Shown here: positions 7,881 to 17,227 of the stretch, one piece after another
Numbering within the stretch: position 1 is the first letter of the stretch
How the letters are laid out: every line of letters starts with the position of its first letter
Assembly: GCA_910585735.1 (NCBI GenBank)
Contig: CAJUEU010000004.1
Location: 15,430 to 79,429, forward strand
Direction: 5' to 3'
Source of the DNA: an uncultured Oscillospiraceae bacterium
Lineage (GTDB): Bacteria; Bacillota; Clostridia; Oscillospirales; Oscillospiraceae
Length of the DNA stretch: 64,000 bases
Translations under genes and position numbers: made by a program
The notes under the pieces: generated by a model
What the model was told of the DNA's origin: nothing
Database searches by the model: none
Seen by the model: only the letters and a program-made list of their open reading frames with translations

Positions 7881-8810
7881 TTAATAGCTCAAAAGCTCGG
7901 GGTCGGCCTTCCGGCCGGATTTAACCTCCAGCATCTCCATCACCGGGCCAGGGCCTTCGTAGGCCGGGTGGCTGACAATTTCGATGGTAAAGGTGGCGTC
8001 CAGCCATTCCTTGTTTTTATACCGCTCCAAGCCCGCTCCCCGGGCCACCAGACCCAGGAAGGCAATGTCGTTGGCACAGCACACCATGGCGAACCGGCCG
8101 GGACAGAAGGGCTTGTCGTACTTGGTGCTCCGCATCATCACCAGCTTGGCATGGATGGTCTTGCCCACGTAACGGTCCGGGTGGTCCATCACGTCCACAT
8201 ACCACACCCCGAAATCCTCGTCAGGGATGTCGATGACCTCCTGGCTCAGGTCAAAGGGGCATTCCTCCCCGGTGAGGTAATCCTCGCTGCTGCCGTCCTC
8301 ATACTCCAGGAAGATCTGAGCCCGGCGGTTGGTCATGCGGAGGTTGCGGCCCCGGAGAACCTCGGCCAGAACATCGTCACAGCGGTTGAACACCAGCACG
8401 TCGGCCTGCTTCACCTTCTCCATGGTGAGTTGCCCCATGTTCCGGGCGTAGAGCTCGAAGCTGTTTGCGTCCATAAAAGTAAAGGTCTGGACGATGAACC
8501 AATTGGGGGGCAGGGCCTTGTTCCACAAGGTCTCTAGCTGCCACATGCCGTTATACTCCACCAGTACCTGCCGGGGCCGGTGCTCACGCTCCAGCTCCCG
8601 GAGAAGGTCCATGGTAAGGTCCTCCTCGTCCTCCACATCCACCACGGTAACGTTGCGCAGGAGGGCGGGAGCATACTCCTCCTCCCCCTCCTCACAGCGG
8701 AGGAGCAGGGTCCGGGTTTTTTCCGCGAAGCCGTCCGACAAAGTACCGTTGATAAACTGAGTCTTGCCGGAGTCCAGAAACCCGGCGATCACATAAACAG
8801 GGATGTCCAT
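7881..8810 (-). CDS. COG0523 (CobW-like) GTPase without His-rich loop
   Basis: A 309-residue cytosolic P-loop GTPase of the CobW/HypB/UreG group, which moves metals into proteins using GTP. The Walker A motif is GFLDSGKT at residues 10-17, and FNRCD near residue 147 is the base-recognition motif. The usual CxCC motif after Walker A is missing; CCAND occurs late in the chain instead. The C-terminal half resembles the CobW_C domain only weakly. The ATG at 8810 follows GTGAGGAG, which overlaps the stop codon of the upstream gene, so translation is coupled. A TTG further upstream is not needed. Its job is probably metal insertion or sensing together with its partner, but the metal is not visible from sequence. 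Confidence 0.82.
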   Translation of the reverse strand: MDIPVYVIAGFLDSGKTQFINGTLSDGFAEKTRTLLLRCEEGEEEYAPALLRNVTVVDVEDEEDLTMDLLRELEREHRPRQVLVEYNGMWQLETLWNKALPPNWFIVQTFTFMDANSFELYARNMGQLTMEKVKQADVLVFNRCDDVLAEVLRGRNLRMTNRRAQIFLEYEDGSSEDYLTGEECPFDLSQEVIDIPDEDFGVWYVDVMDHPDRYVGKTIHAKLVMMRSTKYDKPFCPGRFAMVCCANDIAFLGLVARGAGLERYKNKEWLDATFTIEIVSHPAYEGPGPVMEMLEVKSGRKADPELLSY

Positions 8811-8820
8811 GGTCCGCTCC

Positions 8821-9951
8821 TCACAGTCCAAAGAGCTCCGGGAGCTTGTCCAGCTTCAGGCCGGAGCCGATGACGCAGATCCGGCCGGTGTAATCAGCCT
8901 TGCCGGGGCGGAGCTCCTTCTCCCCAGGGACAAAGTCAAACTCCAGCCAGCCCCCCTCTCCGTCGGGGACGATACCCTTGGCCCGGAGGACCTGTCCGTA
9001 CTCCCCGCTGTCCAGGACCTCCAGGATCCTCTCAAGGTCGGGACGAGAGAAGGGCTTGGGGCTCTCCTTGCCCCAGCTCTGAAAGGTCTCGTCGGCGTCG
9101 CTGTGGTGGTGATGATGGTGATGGTCGTGGTCATGACAGCCGCAGGTACAGTGGGGACCGTGGTGGTGATGGTGGTCGTGGTCCTCATGATCGTGGTCGT
9201 CATCGTCATAGTGATGATGGTGTCCGTGGTCGTGTTCATGGTCCTCGTGGTCATGATGATGGTGATGCTCGTGCTTCTCTTCCTCGTCCTCCAGCTCGTG
9301 CTCATGCTGGTGCTCATGGGCCTCCTTCACCAGCTCCAGCAGCTCAGCGTGCATGGACACGCCCTCTATAGCCTGCAGAATGGTCTTGCCCTCCAGCTCG
9401 TCCCACGGGGTGGTAATGATGGCGGCGGTGGCGTTTTTCTCCCGCAGGAGGGTTACGGCCCCCTCCAGCTTCTCCTGGCTGAGCTTCTGGGTCCGGGAGA
9501 GGACAATGGTCCCAGCGCTCTCTACCTGGTTGGCATACTCAGGAATGTTCTTGAGATAGACCTTCACCTTGGTGGCATCCACCACGTCTACAAAACTGTT
9601 GAGCTTCAGCTCGGGCACCGCCTTCACCGCGTCCTCGATGGCGGCCACCACGTCGCTGAGCTTGGCCACCCCGGAGGGCTCGATGAGGATGCGGTCAGGC
9701 TGATACTGGGTATAGACCTGCTTCAGGGACTCGGTAAAATCCCCCACCAGCGTGCAGCAGATGCAGCCCGAGGACAACTCGGAGACCTGGACCCCACTCT
9801 CACGGAGAAAGCCCCCATCCACGCTCACCTCGCCGAACTCATTCTCGATCAGCACCAGCTTGTCCCCCCGAAAGGCTTCGGAGAGCAGCTTTTTGATGAG
9901 GGTCGTCTTGCCCGCCCCCAGGAACCCAGAGATAATATCCACTTTGGTCAT
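8821..9951 (-). CDS. COG0523 GTPase with large His-rich metal-binding loop
   Basis: A 376-residue metal chaperone GTPase of the CobW/ZNG1/YjiA family. Walker A is GFLGAGKT (residues 9-16), the family signature CICC is at 63-66, and the GTP base motif appears as LSRTQK near residue 151, a variant of NKxD. Residues 212-283 form an exceptionally long loop with about 36 histidines, many Asp/Glu, and a CTCGC motif. This is typical of zinc or nickel storage loops. A CobW_C domain follows. The ATG at 9951 has AAGGA 6 nt upstream. It is first in a two-gene operon with the neighbouring COG0523 paralog. Zinc is the most likely ligand; nickel or cobalt cannot be excluded. Confidence 0.9.
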   Translation of the reverse strand: MTKVDIISGFLGAGKTTLIKKLLSEAFRGDKLVLIENEFGEVSVDGGFLRESGVQVSELSSGCICCTLVGDFTESLKQVYTQYQPDRILIEPSGVAKLSDVVAAIEDAVKAVPELKLNSFVDVVDATKVKVYLKNIPEYANQVESAGTIVLSRTQKLSQEKLEGAVTLLREKNATAAIITTPWDELEGKTILQAIEGVSMHAELLELVKEAHEHQHEHELEDEEEKHEHHHHHDHEDHEHDHGHHHHYDDDDHDHEDHDHHHHHGPHCTCGCHDHDHHHHHHHSDADETFQSWGKESPKPFSRPDLERILEVLDSGEYGQVLRAKGIVPDGEGGWLEFDFVPGEKELRPGKADYTGRICVIGSGLKLDKLPELFGL

Positions 9952-9988
9952 GCGCGATTCCTTCTTTTGTTTGGATTTGGTGTAATTT

Positions 9989-10017
9989 ATGATAGCACAT
10001 TTATGGTACAAGTTCAA
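9989..10017 (-). promoter_or_regulatory. Promoter of the COG0523 operon
   Basis: Minus-strand TTGAAC (10012-10017) and TATCAT (9989-9994) are 17 bp apart, and -10 ends 38 bp before the start codon. I see no clear Zur palindrome. Confidence 0.6.
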
Positions 10018-10085
10018 GAACATATGAGGCCCAAAGGATGTTCAAGCGGATGAGCGATAAGCGCCGGTTTCCCCTATCTATATCC

Positions 10086-11216
10086 CTATCCGCCTCCGCC
10101 CTCTCCCCGCCCCTCCCGGAGAGACCGCATTTCCGGGTAGTATTTCACCCCCAGAGCGATCAATGCCTTTACCGTCTGAAAAAGAAATTCTTTGGTGTCT
10201 TCGTCCAGCTGGGAGGCCGCGCGGAGAAGGGCGGGAATACTCTCCTGCCAGCCGGAAAAGAGCTGTGTAAGACTGGTGATCTTCGCCGTATCCACCAGGG
10301 CATACAGGGAGTCCACAAACCGCTCCCGTTCCAAAGCCGAAAGTCCGCTGACCCATCGGTTCAGGGTTCGGTCCAGATACTGGGCTCCCGGCGTCAGAGC
10401 ATCCACATAGCAAAAGTCCCCATCCTCCACCTGCCAGGAAAAGGGATCGTGCTGCCAGATGCTGAACTCATCACTCCTCACGACCCGGAAGTTCTCCTGC
10501 TGTTCCAGGAGCATCCCCACCAGAGAAGACTGGGGCAGGGTCTTGTGAAGCTTTGGCGTGATGGCGCTCCACTCACCACTTTTCAGCACGCTCTCCAAAA
10601 AGCCGGGGCCATCGTGAGAGTACACCTGGACAATGCGCTTCTGAAGGGCTTCACCAGCCTTGGCGGCGGCGTACACGGCCAGATTGCCTCCCTTGGAGTG
10701 GCCCCCAACCCGCAGCACCCCCGCACAGTGCTTTGCCGCCTCGGCAAGGTACTCGGCCGCCGCCTTCTGGGCGGGTACCGGGTACTGAAAGGCCATGTTG
10801 AAGTCCTCCTTCCAACCCACCAGGGTGGAATCGGTCCCCCGGAAGGCCACATAGCAGAGATCCTTATTCAGCTGGAAGCTCACCGCCCCAAATTGCTTTT
10901 CCCGCTCCGGGTCGGTCTGCTCGGTATACCCCTTCACCCGAATATCCCGGAACCGGGGGCTGGCCGCCATAGCGGTGTAGAGCCGCCGGCTCTCCGGGGT
11001 ATCCCAGGTGGGAGGAAACAGAGTTTTGAAATGCTCCGCCCGGAAGAGGTCGCCAAACCGAATCCCCTGCCACCCTTGGACCTTCGGCTCTGCGGTGGAC
11101 AGCTTCAAATAAGATGCCCAGGACAGGATCAGGCTGTCCACCGGGCCAAACCCCCGCCGGTCAAAGGTGTCCAGGACCTCCTCCCCATACGTCACGATAT
11201 TGCCCAACTTCACCAC
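10086..11216 (-). CDS. DUF2974 (Mbeg1-like) alpha/beta-hydrolase-like protein
   Basis: A cytosolic protein of about 376 residues with a lipase-class-3-like core. The nucleophile elbow reads GGHSKGGNLA (GxSxG), preceded by a strand with CYVAFRGTDST, which matches the oxyanion region of this family. Asp and His residues downstream could complete a triad. No signal peptide is present. The substrate is unknown for this family. The start is uncertain: GTG at 11216 and 11213 and TTG at 11207 all follow the AAAGGGGGG site; GTG is taken. The gene lies 75 bp downstream of udp but a hairpin separates them, so it may be expressed alone. Confidence 0.8.
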   Translation of the reverse strand: MVKLGNIVTYGEEVLDTFDRRGFGPVDSLILSWASYLKLSTAEPKVQGWQGIRFGDLFRAEHFKTLFPPTWDTPESRRLYTAMAASPRFRDIRVKGYTEQTDPEREKQFGAVSFQLNKDLCYVAFRGTDSTLVGWKEDFNMAFQYPVPAQKAAAEYLAEAAKHCAGVLRVGGHSKGGNLAVYAAAKAGEALQKRIVQVYSHDGPGFLESVLKSGEWSAITPKLHKTLPQSSLVGMLLEQQENFRVVRSDEFSIWQHDPFSWQVEDGDFCYVDALTPGAQYLDRTLNRWVSGLSALERERFVDSLYALVDTAKITSLTQLFSGWQESIPALLRAASQLDEDTKEFLFQTVKALIALGVKYYPEMRSLREGRGEGGGG

Positions 11217-11257
11217 CCCCCTTTCTTTAGAATATGCGTTTACAGGCAGGAAAGAAA

Positions 11258-11285
11258 CGGCGGAGCGGCGCTTGCCGCCCCGCCG
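11258..11285 (-). terminator. Terminator after uridine phosphorylase gene
   Basis: On the minus strand CGGCGG and its complement flank an inner GCGGC/GCCGC stem with an AAGC loop, followed by TTTCTTTCC. It begins just past the udp stop codon. Confidence 0.65.
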
Positions 11286-11291
11286 AAGCTT

Positions 11292-12053
11292 TTACCGCTC
11301 CGCCCGAATCAGATTTTTCAGGGTCTCGATCCCCACCTCGATGGCGACGGAAAGGTCGTGGCTTTCCTCCTGATCCAGCCCGGCGGCCTCCCGCTCCTGG
11401 TTCCAGATCACGTGGAAGCAGGCTCCGCACCGCACCCCCAGGGCGGCGGCGCAGCAGTAGAGGGCGGCCGACTCCATCTCGGAGGCCAAAACCCCCAACC
11501 GCTTCCAGGCCTCCCACTTGTAGAGAAGCTCCCCGGCCACCGGCATCCGGGCGGGGGAATGCTGGCCGTAGAAGGAGTCCTTGCACTGGACCACCCCGGC
11601 GTGCCAGGGCTTGCCCAGGGCTTTGGCCGCCGACACCATGGCGGTCTGCACCTCGTAGTCGGCCACGGCGGGGAACTCGATGGGAGCGTACTCCCGGCTG
11701 GTCCCCTCATGCCGCACAGCACCGGTGGCGATGACCACGTCGTCGGCCTTCACCTTCAAATTGATCCCCCCACAGGTGCCCACCCGTACAAAGGTGTCCG
11801 CCCCGATGGCGGCAAGCTCCTCCATGGCGATGGAGGCAGAGGGGCCGCCGATGCCCGTGGAACAGACCGTGACCTTTTCCCCCAGCAGCGTACCGTTGTA
11901 GATGGTAAACTCCCGGTTGGAGTGAACGAAAACCGGGTCGTCAAAATAGGCGGCGATCTTCTCACACCGTCCCGGGTCCCCGGGGAGGATCACATAACGC
12001 CCCACGTCCCCCTTGGCGCACCCGATATGAAACTGCACTTCCCGTTCCTGCAT
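11292..12053 (-). CDS. udp: Uridine phosphorylase
   Basis: A 253-residue cytosolic enzyme of the PNP_UDP_1 family that splits uridine with phosphate to uracil and ribose-1-phosphate. Seen motifs are the phosphate-binding ILPGDPGR near residue 20, GTCGGIN near 95, the family signature around [14 protein letters not shown], and the ribose-binding MESAALY near 195. Length fits the family. The ATG at 12053 follows AAAGG with 9 nt spacing. The promoter at 12089-12117 stands 36 bp upstream. Related purine or 5-methylthioadenosine phosphorylases share the fold; the QCKDSFY segment supports the uridine type. Confidence 0.9.
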   Translation of the reverse strand: MQEREVQFHIGCAKGDVGRYVILPGDPGRCEKIAAYFDDPVFVHSNREFTIYNGTLLGEKVTVCSTGIGGPSASIAMEELAAIGADTFVRVGTCGGINLKVKADDVVIATGAVRHEGTSREYAPIEFPAVADYEVQTAMVSAAKALGKPWHAGVVQCKDSFYGQHSPARMPVAGELLYKWEAWKRLGVLASEMESAALYCCAAALGVRCGACFHVIWNQEREAAGLDQEESHDLSVAIEVGIETLKNLIRAER

Positions 12054-12088
12054 ACGCTCCCGCCTTTCTTCCTGCTTTTCTCTTCTTG

Positions 12089-12117
12089 ATTGTACCACGC
12101 CCTCCCCCATACCGCAA
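12089..12117 (-). promoter_or_regulatory. Promoter of udp
   Basis: Minus-strand TTGCGG (12112-12117) and TACAAT (12089-12094) with a 17-bp spacer. Confidence 0.7.
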
Positions 12118-12157
12118 GGGATTTTCCAAAAAGCCCTTTCTTTTCCCCCCTTCCCTC

Positions 12158-12186
12158 TTGCGAAATCAGTCGGAACTTGATAAAAT
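12158..12186 (+). promoter_or_regulatory. Promoter of the pyrophosphatase-like gene
   Basis: TTGCGA (12158-12163) and TAAAAT (12181-12186) with a 17-bp spacer, 45 bp upstream of the start codon. It is divergent from the udp promoter. Its presence argues that the catalytically stripped gene is expressed. Confidence 0.65.
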
Positions 12187-12230
12187 AGGAAAAACATAAA
12201 AATTTTTCCTGAGAAGCGAGGTCGATGGTT

Positions 12231-14144
12231 ATGGAAAATCTGCTTTGGATCGGTGTACTGGGAGCGGTCCCCGCCCTGGTCTGTACCCTTCCGCGCTGCT
12301 ACACTCTTCAAAAATTTCCCCGGGGAAGCGAGGAGCTGCAGGAGGCCGCGGGAAATCTGAGCCGGGGGACCCGTTCCTATCTGAAATGGCACTGCGCCGC
12401 TCTGCTCCTTCTGCTGGGAGCCGGCTTCGGCATTCTGTTTCTTTTGCAGGACCTGGAGCAGCCATCCGGCGTTCTCTTCCCCCTCGCTTTTCTTTCCGGC
12501 TCACTCTGCGTCTTTCTTACAGGGCTTCTGGGGATCCTCCTGACCCCCTGGCTGGCCGCCCACACCGCCGCCGCCCTGGAGGAAAGCCCCCGCAAGGGCC
12601 TATCCCCCCTGCTCACAGGGGGAGCTATTCTGGGCTTCGCCACCCTGGGCCTGGCTCTTTTGGAGCTTACAGTCTGGCTTTGCCTTCTCTACTTCGGCCT
12701 GGGTCTTGAGCCGGGCGACCTGGCCCGGCTCCTTCCCTTCTTTGGCCTGGGCGGTGCTGCCGCCGCCCTTCTGACCCGGCTCACCGCCGGCCTGTTCTCC
12801 CCTGCCGCCGCTTTGGGCAGTCTCCCCGCCCCCACAGCCGAGGAGCCTCTCCCCTCTGACGATCCCCGGAACCCCGCCGCTCTGGCCCGGGCTCTGGGCC
12901 TCTCTCTGGAAGGCCATCCTCTGCTGGGTACGGGGCTTTACAGCTCCTGGTTCTGTATCCTCACCCTGTCCCTCTCTCTGGGATACTCCATTTACGAAAG
13001 CGCCGGCCTGGGCTTGCGGGCCATGCTCCTTCCTCTTTTCAGCGCCGCCGTAGGCCTGCTCTGCTCCCTCATCGCCTCCTACCGCCTCCGAATGGGGGAC
13101 GGCACCGCCGGAAAGGGTTTGCTTCACTCCCTTTGGCTTGTCATCGGTCTTTCCATTCTGCTTACCGCCGCGGTCACCGCTCCCGCCGCCTATCTTCTGA
13201 TGGGCTCCTTTCTTCCCTGGGCCGAGCTTCTTTTAGGCCTGGCAGCCGGCTGTATCCTCATCTGGGGCACCCAAGCCTTCGCCGACAAGGCCATTCAGCG
13301 GGACCCACAGCCCCCTTCCTTGTCCCCCCTTCTTTCCGACGGGCTGCTTTCCGCCCTTCTTCCCCTTCTGCTCCTTCTTTTGGTCCTCTTTTTCTCCTAC
13401 CGTCTGGATGGCCTCTACGGCCTCTCCCTGACCCTGGTGGGTATGCTGGCTCCCGGCGGCTGCTTCCTTTCCGCCGCTTCCTGCGGGGGCATCGCTCAAA
13501 CGGCCCACACCCTTCTGCGGCTCTCCGGCCAGGAGGAGGACCTGTCTACCCGTGCCCTGCCCCTTACCGCCACCACCGAGCTTCTCTCCGCCGCCGGACG
13601 CTCCTATGTCCTCTGCGCCGCCCTGTCGGCCTCCCTTCTGGCCCTTCTCTCCCTTTTCCCCCCGCTGTCTGACCTGTTCCAGTCCGCCCCCCTGGCCGGA
13701 CTTCTTCTGGGGGCTCTTCTGGGACCCGCCCTGGCCGGGCTTCTCCTGCGGGGGGGGCGGACAGCCTCCAAAGCGTTGTCCACAGAGCGGGAACGTCAGC
13801 TTCGGGAGATCAGGGGCCTCCGCTCCGGGAAGGTGTCCCCGGATTCCCACTCCTGTGTCAGCCAGTGTGCCTACCATACTCTGACAGCCGCCGCCCCTCC
13901 TCTGCTTCTGGCCCTGACGGTCCCCTCCCTCACCTGGCTCCTGTTGGGCGTTCACGCCCTGACCGCCTTGGTGGCCGGGCTTTTCCTCTCCTGTCTGACC
14001 CTGGGCTTCCCCCTGGCCTATCTGGGAGAGTTGTGGGCCCCCTCCTCTCCCGAGGGACTGTCCTGCCGAACCTCCGCCGGGCCAACTCTTGTGACTCTCC
14101 TGCGGTTTTGGGCAGTGGCTATGCTGGCCCTTTCTATTCTCTGA
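12231..14144 (+). CDS. Membrane pyrophosphatase (HppA)-like protein lacking catalytic residues
   Basis: A 637-residue protein with about 14-16 hydrophobic segments. It aligns by eye along its full length with ion-pumping membrane pyrophosphatase. Landmarks kept are SDDPRNPA (HppA: [20 protein letters not shown]), [22 protein letters not shown] (HppA: NTTAAIGKG) and [15 protein letters not shown] (HppA: REIPGLLEGKAKPD), plus a final [10 protein letters not shown]. The acidic pyrophosphate and Mg sites are gone. DxxADLVGK reads [18 protein letters not shown] reads [21 protein letters not shown] is shortened to SAASCGG, and GGAWDNAKK is absent. It cannot be a normal pyrophosphatase. ATG 12231 fits the GAGG site best; ATG 12225 is possible. 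It is monocistronic, between a promoter and a terminator, with no frameshift. Confidence 0.85.
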   Translation: MENLLWIGVLGAVPALVCTLPRCYTLQKFPRGSEELQEAAGNLSRGTRSYLKWHCAALLLLLGAGFGILFLLQDLEQPSGVLFPLAFLSGSLCVFLTGLLGILLTPWLAAHTAAALEESPRKGLSPLLTGGAILGFATLGLALLELTVWLCLLYFGLGLEPGDLARLLPFFGLGGAAAALLTRLTAGLFSPAAALGSLPAPTAEEPLPSDDPRNPAALARALGLSLEGHPLLGTGLYSSWFCILTLSLSLGYSIYESAGLGLRAMLLPLFSAAVGLLCSLIASYRLRMGDGTAGKGLLHSLWLVIGLSILLTAAVTAPAAYLLMGSFLPWAELLLGLAAGCILIWGTQAFADKAIQRDPQPPSLSPLLSDGLLSALLPLLLLLLVLFFSYRLDGLYGLSLTLVGMLAPGGCFLSAASCGGIAQTAHTLLRLSGQEEDLSTRALPLTATTELLSAAGRSYVLCAALSASLLALLSLFPPLSDLFQSAPLAGLLLGALLGPALAGLLLRGGRTASKALSTERERQLREIRGLRSGKVSPDSHSCVSQCAYHTLTAAAPPLLLALTVPSLTWLLLGVHALTALVAGLFLSCLTLGFPLAYLGELWAPSSPEGLSCRTSAGPTLVTLLRFWAVAMLALSIL

Positions 14145-14160
14145 GCTCTGACACATATCA

Positions 14161-14196
14161 GAAACCGCCTGCCGGAGAAGTTCGGCAGGCGGTTTC
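14161..14196. terminator. Bidirectional terminator between convergent genes
   Basis: A perfect 14-bp stem, GAAACCGCCTGCCG and complement, with an 8-nt loop. It is located between the pyrophosphatase-like gene (+) and the amidase gene (-). TTTCTTCG follows on the plus strand. Confidence 0.85.
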
Positions 14197-14202
14197 TTCG
14201 TC

Positions 14203-15435
14203 CTATTCTTCCCGGACCGTGCCGGTGAGGTAACGCTCCACCCCGTTGGCGATCCCCCGGGCCAGGGACTTCTGATAGACCGGGTCACAAAGCCGCCACA
14301 GCTCCTCCGTGCAGCTCATAAACCCGGTCTCCACCAGCACGGAGGGCATCCTGGTCTCCCGCAGGACCACAAAATTGTCCGAAAGAATCCCCCAGTCCAA
14401 AGAACCCGCCGCCTTCACCACCTCGGCCTGAACAATACCGGCCAGCACCTCTCCCCAGTAGCTGCCCGGGTAGTGATATGTAAAGGTCCCCTGAAACTCC
14501 CGGTTGGTGGTGCTGGCATTGGCGTGGATAGAGATAAAAATGTCCGCCTCCGTGCCGTTGGCTATATCACACCGCTCATAGAGCCCTACATCCCGGTCTG
14601 TCCAGCGGGTCAGAAATACCTCACAACCCCGCTCTTCCAAGAGCCGGGCTGTCTCCAGCGTGATAGGAAGGGTCAGGTCCTTCTCCAGGATCCCCTCATA
14701 GACCGCCCCTGACGCCTTGCCTCCATGGCCCGCATCCAATACCACAGCGTATCCCGTCAGAGCTGGAGGCTCCTCCGCCGGGGGGAGCCACTCCTCCGAC
14801 GGAGCTGGGCTGGGCAAGGGCTCCGAGGGCGGAGTGGGCCGGGTGGGTGGAAGCGGCTCAGACGGCTTAGGCGGCGAGGGTGTCCAACTGGGTGGAAGGA
14901 AGGGCCCCTCCCTGGTAAGGGTGGCAGTCCAGGTCTTCCCATCCCAATCCACCTGGATGCCCAAGGTCTCGGCCAAGAAACGCAAGGGTACCAACGTCCG
15001 CTCTGCCCCCGCTACACTGACCAACCGTGCCCCTACCCCATCCGGCAAAGGCTGTTCCATCCCGTTCACCCATGCGGTATCCGCCCCCAGGGTCAGAAGG
15101 ATCTGAGTCTCTCCCCGGACAACAGACACCTGCCGGTCTCCGGCCCGCCAATCTACCTGGGCTCCCAATGCTTCCGCCACCGCCCGGACAGGGGCCAGCG
15201 TCCTCCCCTCCCACAGGAGGGCGGGCACATCGGCCTCCACCTGCGTGCCGTCGAGGGTCAGAGCCACCTGCCTCACCTCTGCCGGATCATACCGTTTTTC
15301 CTCCTCCCGGAAGATGTCTACCCGAAGCAGGCCCACAGCCTTTTCCAACGGAGGGAGCCCAGCGGCCCGGACAGGCCCCACCGCCAGCAGAAAGGCACAC
15401 AACAGGGCCGCCACTTTTTTTCCTGGTTTTTTCAT
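14203..15435 (-). CDS. N-acetylmuramoyl-L-alanine amidase (Amidase_3) with stalk domain
   Basis: A secreted 410-residue cell wall hydrolase that cleaves the bond between muramic acid and the peptide stem. A signal peptide covers about 1-25. A copper amine oxidase-like N-terminal (stalk) domain covers about 55-180, with the VPLRFLAETLG and APVRAVAEALGA motifs. A Pro/Ser-rich linker covers about 185-235. The C-terminal Amidase_3 domain carries the zinc ligands in LDAGHGG, the Glu of EGILEKDL and SIHAN, and the catalytic Glu in VETGFM. The ATG at 15435 lies 8 nt after AGGAG; a TTG seven codons upstream lies before that site. It may act in cell separation or sporulation; it stands alone. Confidence 0.92.
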   Translation of the reverse strand: MKKPGKKVAALLCAFLLAVGPVRAAGLPPLEKAVGLLRVDIFREEEKRYDPAEVRQVALTLDGTQVEADVPALLWEGRTLAPVRAVAEALGAQVDWRAGDRQVSVVRGETQILLTLGADTAWVNGMEQPLPDGVGARLVSVAGAERTLVPLRFLAETLGIQVDWDGKTWTATLTREGPFLPPSWTPSPPKPSEPLPPTRPTPPSEPLPSPAPSEEWLPPAEEPPALTGYAVVLDAGHGGKASGAVYEGILEKDLTLPITLETARLLEERGCEVFLTRWTDRDVGLYERCDIANGTEADIFISIHANASTTNREFQGTFTYHYPGSYWGEVLAGIVQAEVVKAAGSLDWGILSDNFVVLRETRMPSVLVETGFMSCTEELWRLCDPVYQKSLARGIANGVERYLTGTVREE

Positions 15436-15674
15436 GGAAGCTTTCTCCTTTTTCAAAATATGTCCATCTCCGCCATTTTACCCTATCAAGCCTCACAGCG
15501 TCAACGGTTCCCGCGTCTTTTTCCTGTGGTAATTTCTGGGCCTGTCCGCCCTTTTTTGTTACCAAATTGTATTTATTTGTCACCGTATTCAGGTAGAATC
15601 TCTCCGTCGTTCCTGCTATACTAAAATGGTCAAGGCAGACACACGAGCCAAAAGCGCACATCAGGAGGCTTATG

Positions 15675-17141
15675 ATGAAAAAAACCACTCTCGCGGCGAT
15701 GGCCGCCTTATTTCTCCTTCTTTCCGCCTGCCACCCCCCGGCCCCCCCGGCTGAAAGCCCTACCCCCTCTCAATCCCTGGAGTCTCCGCCCGACGCTCCT
15801 TCCCCGGGGGAACCGCTTCCATCCCCAGATACCCTGGCTTTTCCCGATTTCCTGAAGGACTTCACCTTCCTTCGGGCCGACGCTCTGGTGACCGGCGGAG
15901 ACAGCCTGGAATATATCACCTACTGGCTCTCCCCGGAGGACCTGGCCGGGGTTCGGGAAGCCCTTCAGATGGACACCTGGTGGGAGGCCACCGACGTGCC
16001 GGCCATGGGGATGGAGTCCAGCTTTGCTCTTTATGACGAAGAGGGCCGCTCCCTCACAGTCAATCCGTGGGACGAGGAAAAATGCCTGATCCTGGCCAAG
16101 CGCGACAATGACGGCTTCCTCTATTTTGCTCCCATTTCTGTTCTGGAACGCTACGAAACCTATCTCTCCGGCCTTAATTTCCTCCCGGATTTCGTCCGCT
16201 ATTTCGAGTTTGACCAGATCAACGTCAACCACACCCCCGCCGAGGACGGGGACTATTTCATAGACCACAATGTCTATCTTCTGGACGACGCCCAGCAGCT
16301 CTCCCTATTGGCCGCCCTCTCCCCCGACACTTGGACGGCAGCCTGGGATCAGGAGGAGCTGACGGTAAGCTGGTATGCCACTCTGGAGCTTCTGGACCTG
16401 GGAGGTAACAAAATCGTCCTCGTTGACTGGGGGGAGGAGAAGTGTCTCATCAACTGCTTCTTCTCCTGCGGCGGCCCGGTGGTCCGCTATTGGGCTCCTG
16501 CCTCAGTACTGGCTAAGACTCAGGAGCAGATAAATGAGCTCTCCCTTTTGGGCCGGATCAACAACGAGGCGGAGTGGTATTACGACCTTTTCTGGAACGA
16601 CCCCGGCTTTCCCCTGTTGGGCGCCATGGCCGGGAGCAGCGGCTCTATCTCAGAGGACCAGATGGCGGCCTATACTCTGGCGGTGCTGGGCCATGAGGGC
16701 AGTATCGACTTTGAGCTGGGGATCTCCGCAGAAGCTTTTGACGAACTCACCTTTAAGCACTTCGGTAAGAAGCTGAGCAGCTACGACACTTCCATGAGCA
16801 AGGTCCTTCCCTCAGGAAATGTGACCGCCACCGGCTGGGACTCCAACTACGGTCTTCACCCCATCCTCACCGGGACCCCTGAGACGAACAGCTCTGGCAG
16901 CACTACCGCCGTCTTCCGCCTGTATACTTTGGACGACGCTCTTTGGTTTGACGGCAACCTGGACCCCAGCCGCCTGAATCACGCAAAGGAGTATCTCCTT
17001 TCGGGCAAGGACAGCGGCTACCCACAGCCCCAGAAGGTCGAGATCACCTTCCGTGTTGAGACTGAGGAGGTCTATGGCCTCCAGCGGGAGTATCTGGTCT
17101 ACGAATCCCTACGGTTGGCAGAGCAAGAAACTCACGATTGA
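15675..17141 (+). CDS. Lipoprotein of unknown function
   Basis: A 488-residue exported lipoprotein. The signal peptide ends in the lipobox LLSAC, followed by a Pro/Ser-rich linker to about residue 55. The mature part contains two stretches with similar wording (SLEYITYWLSPEDLAGVREAL and DDAQQLSLLAALSPDTWTAAW, each followed by a strand ending in WDEEKCLI or WGEEKCLI), which suggests an internal duplication. The last 170 residues look like a different beta-rich domain. I do not recognise a family with known function. Two adjacent ATGs exist at 15672 and 15675; the second gives 6 nt from AGGAGG and is preferred. A terminator follows at 17156. Confidence 0.8.
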   Translation: MKKTTLAAMAALFLLLSACHPPAPPAESPTPSQSLESPPDAPSPGEPLPSPDTLAFPDFLKDFTFLRADALVTGGDSLEYITYWLSPEDLAGVREALQMDTWWEATDVPAMGMESSFALYDEEGRSLTVNPWDEEKCLILAKRDNDGFLYFAPISVLERYETYLSGLNFLPDFVRYFEFDQINVNHTPAEDGDYFIDHNVYLLDDAQQLSLLAALSPDTWTAAWDQEELTVSWYATLELLDLGGNKIVLVDWGEEKCLINCFFSCGGPVVRYWAPASVLAKTQEQINELSLLGRINNEAEWYYDLFWNDPGFPLLGAMAGSSGSISEDQMAAYTLAVLGHEGSIDFELGISAEAFDELTFKHFGKKLSSYDTSMSKVLPSGNVTATGWDSNYGLHPILTGTPETNSSGSTTAVFRLYTLDDALWFDGNLDPSRLNHAKEYLLSGKDSGYPQPQKVEITFRVETEEVYGLQREYLVYESLRLAEQETHD

Positions 17142-17155
17142 GAATACGCAGAAAA

Positions 17156-17190
17156 GAGCCGAAGGTCGTTGACCTTCGGCTCCTTCTTTT
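17156..17190 (+). terminator. Terminator after the unknown lipoprotein gene
   Basis: A perfect stem, GAGCCGAAGGTC and complement, with a GTT loop, followed by CTTCTTTTTCC on the plus strand. It also lies close to the stop of convergent fhs. Confidence 0.85.
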
Positions 17191-17227
17191 TCCATGTTAA
17201 AAAACCACGGCTTATGTCATGCTGGGA

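Noticed and set aside
8803..12089. Plus-strand open frames of 416 and 683 codons across the COG0523, DUF2974 and udp genes.
   Set aside because: The genes on the minus strand have clear family motifs, starts and ribosome sites. The plus-strand frames run across gene borders and read as low-complexity Val/Met or Pro/Arg/Gly/His sequence.
12231..14144. Calling the HppA-like gene a working ion-pumping pyrophosphatase.
   Set aside because: All of the acidic substrate-binding motifs that could be compared are missing, so overall similarity should not be read as activity.
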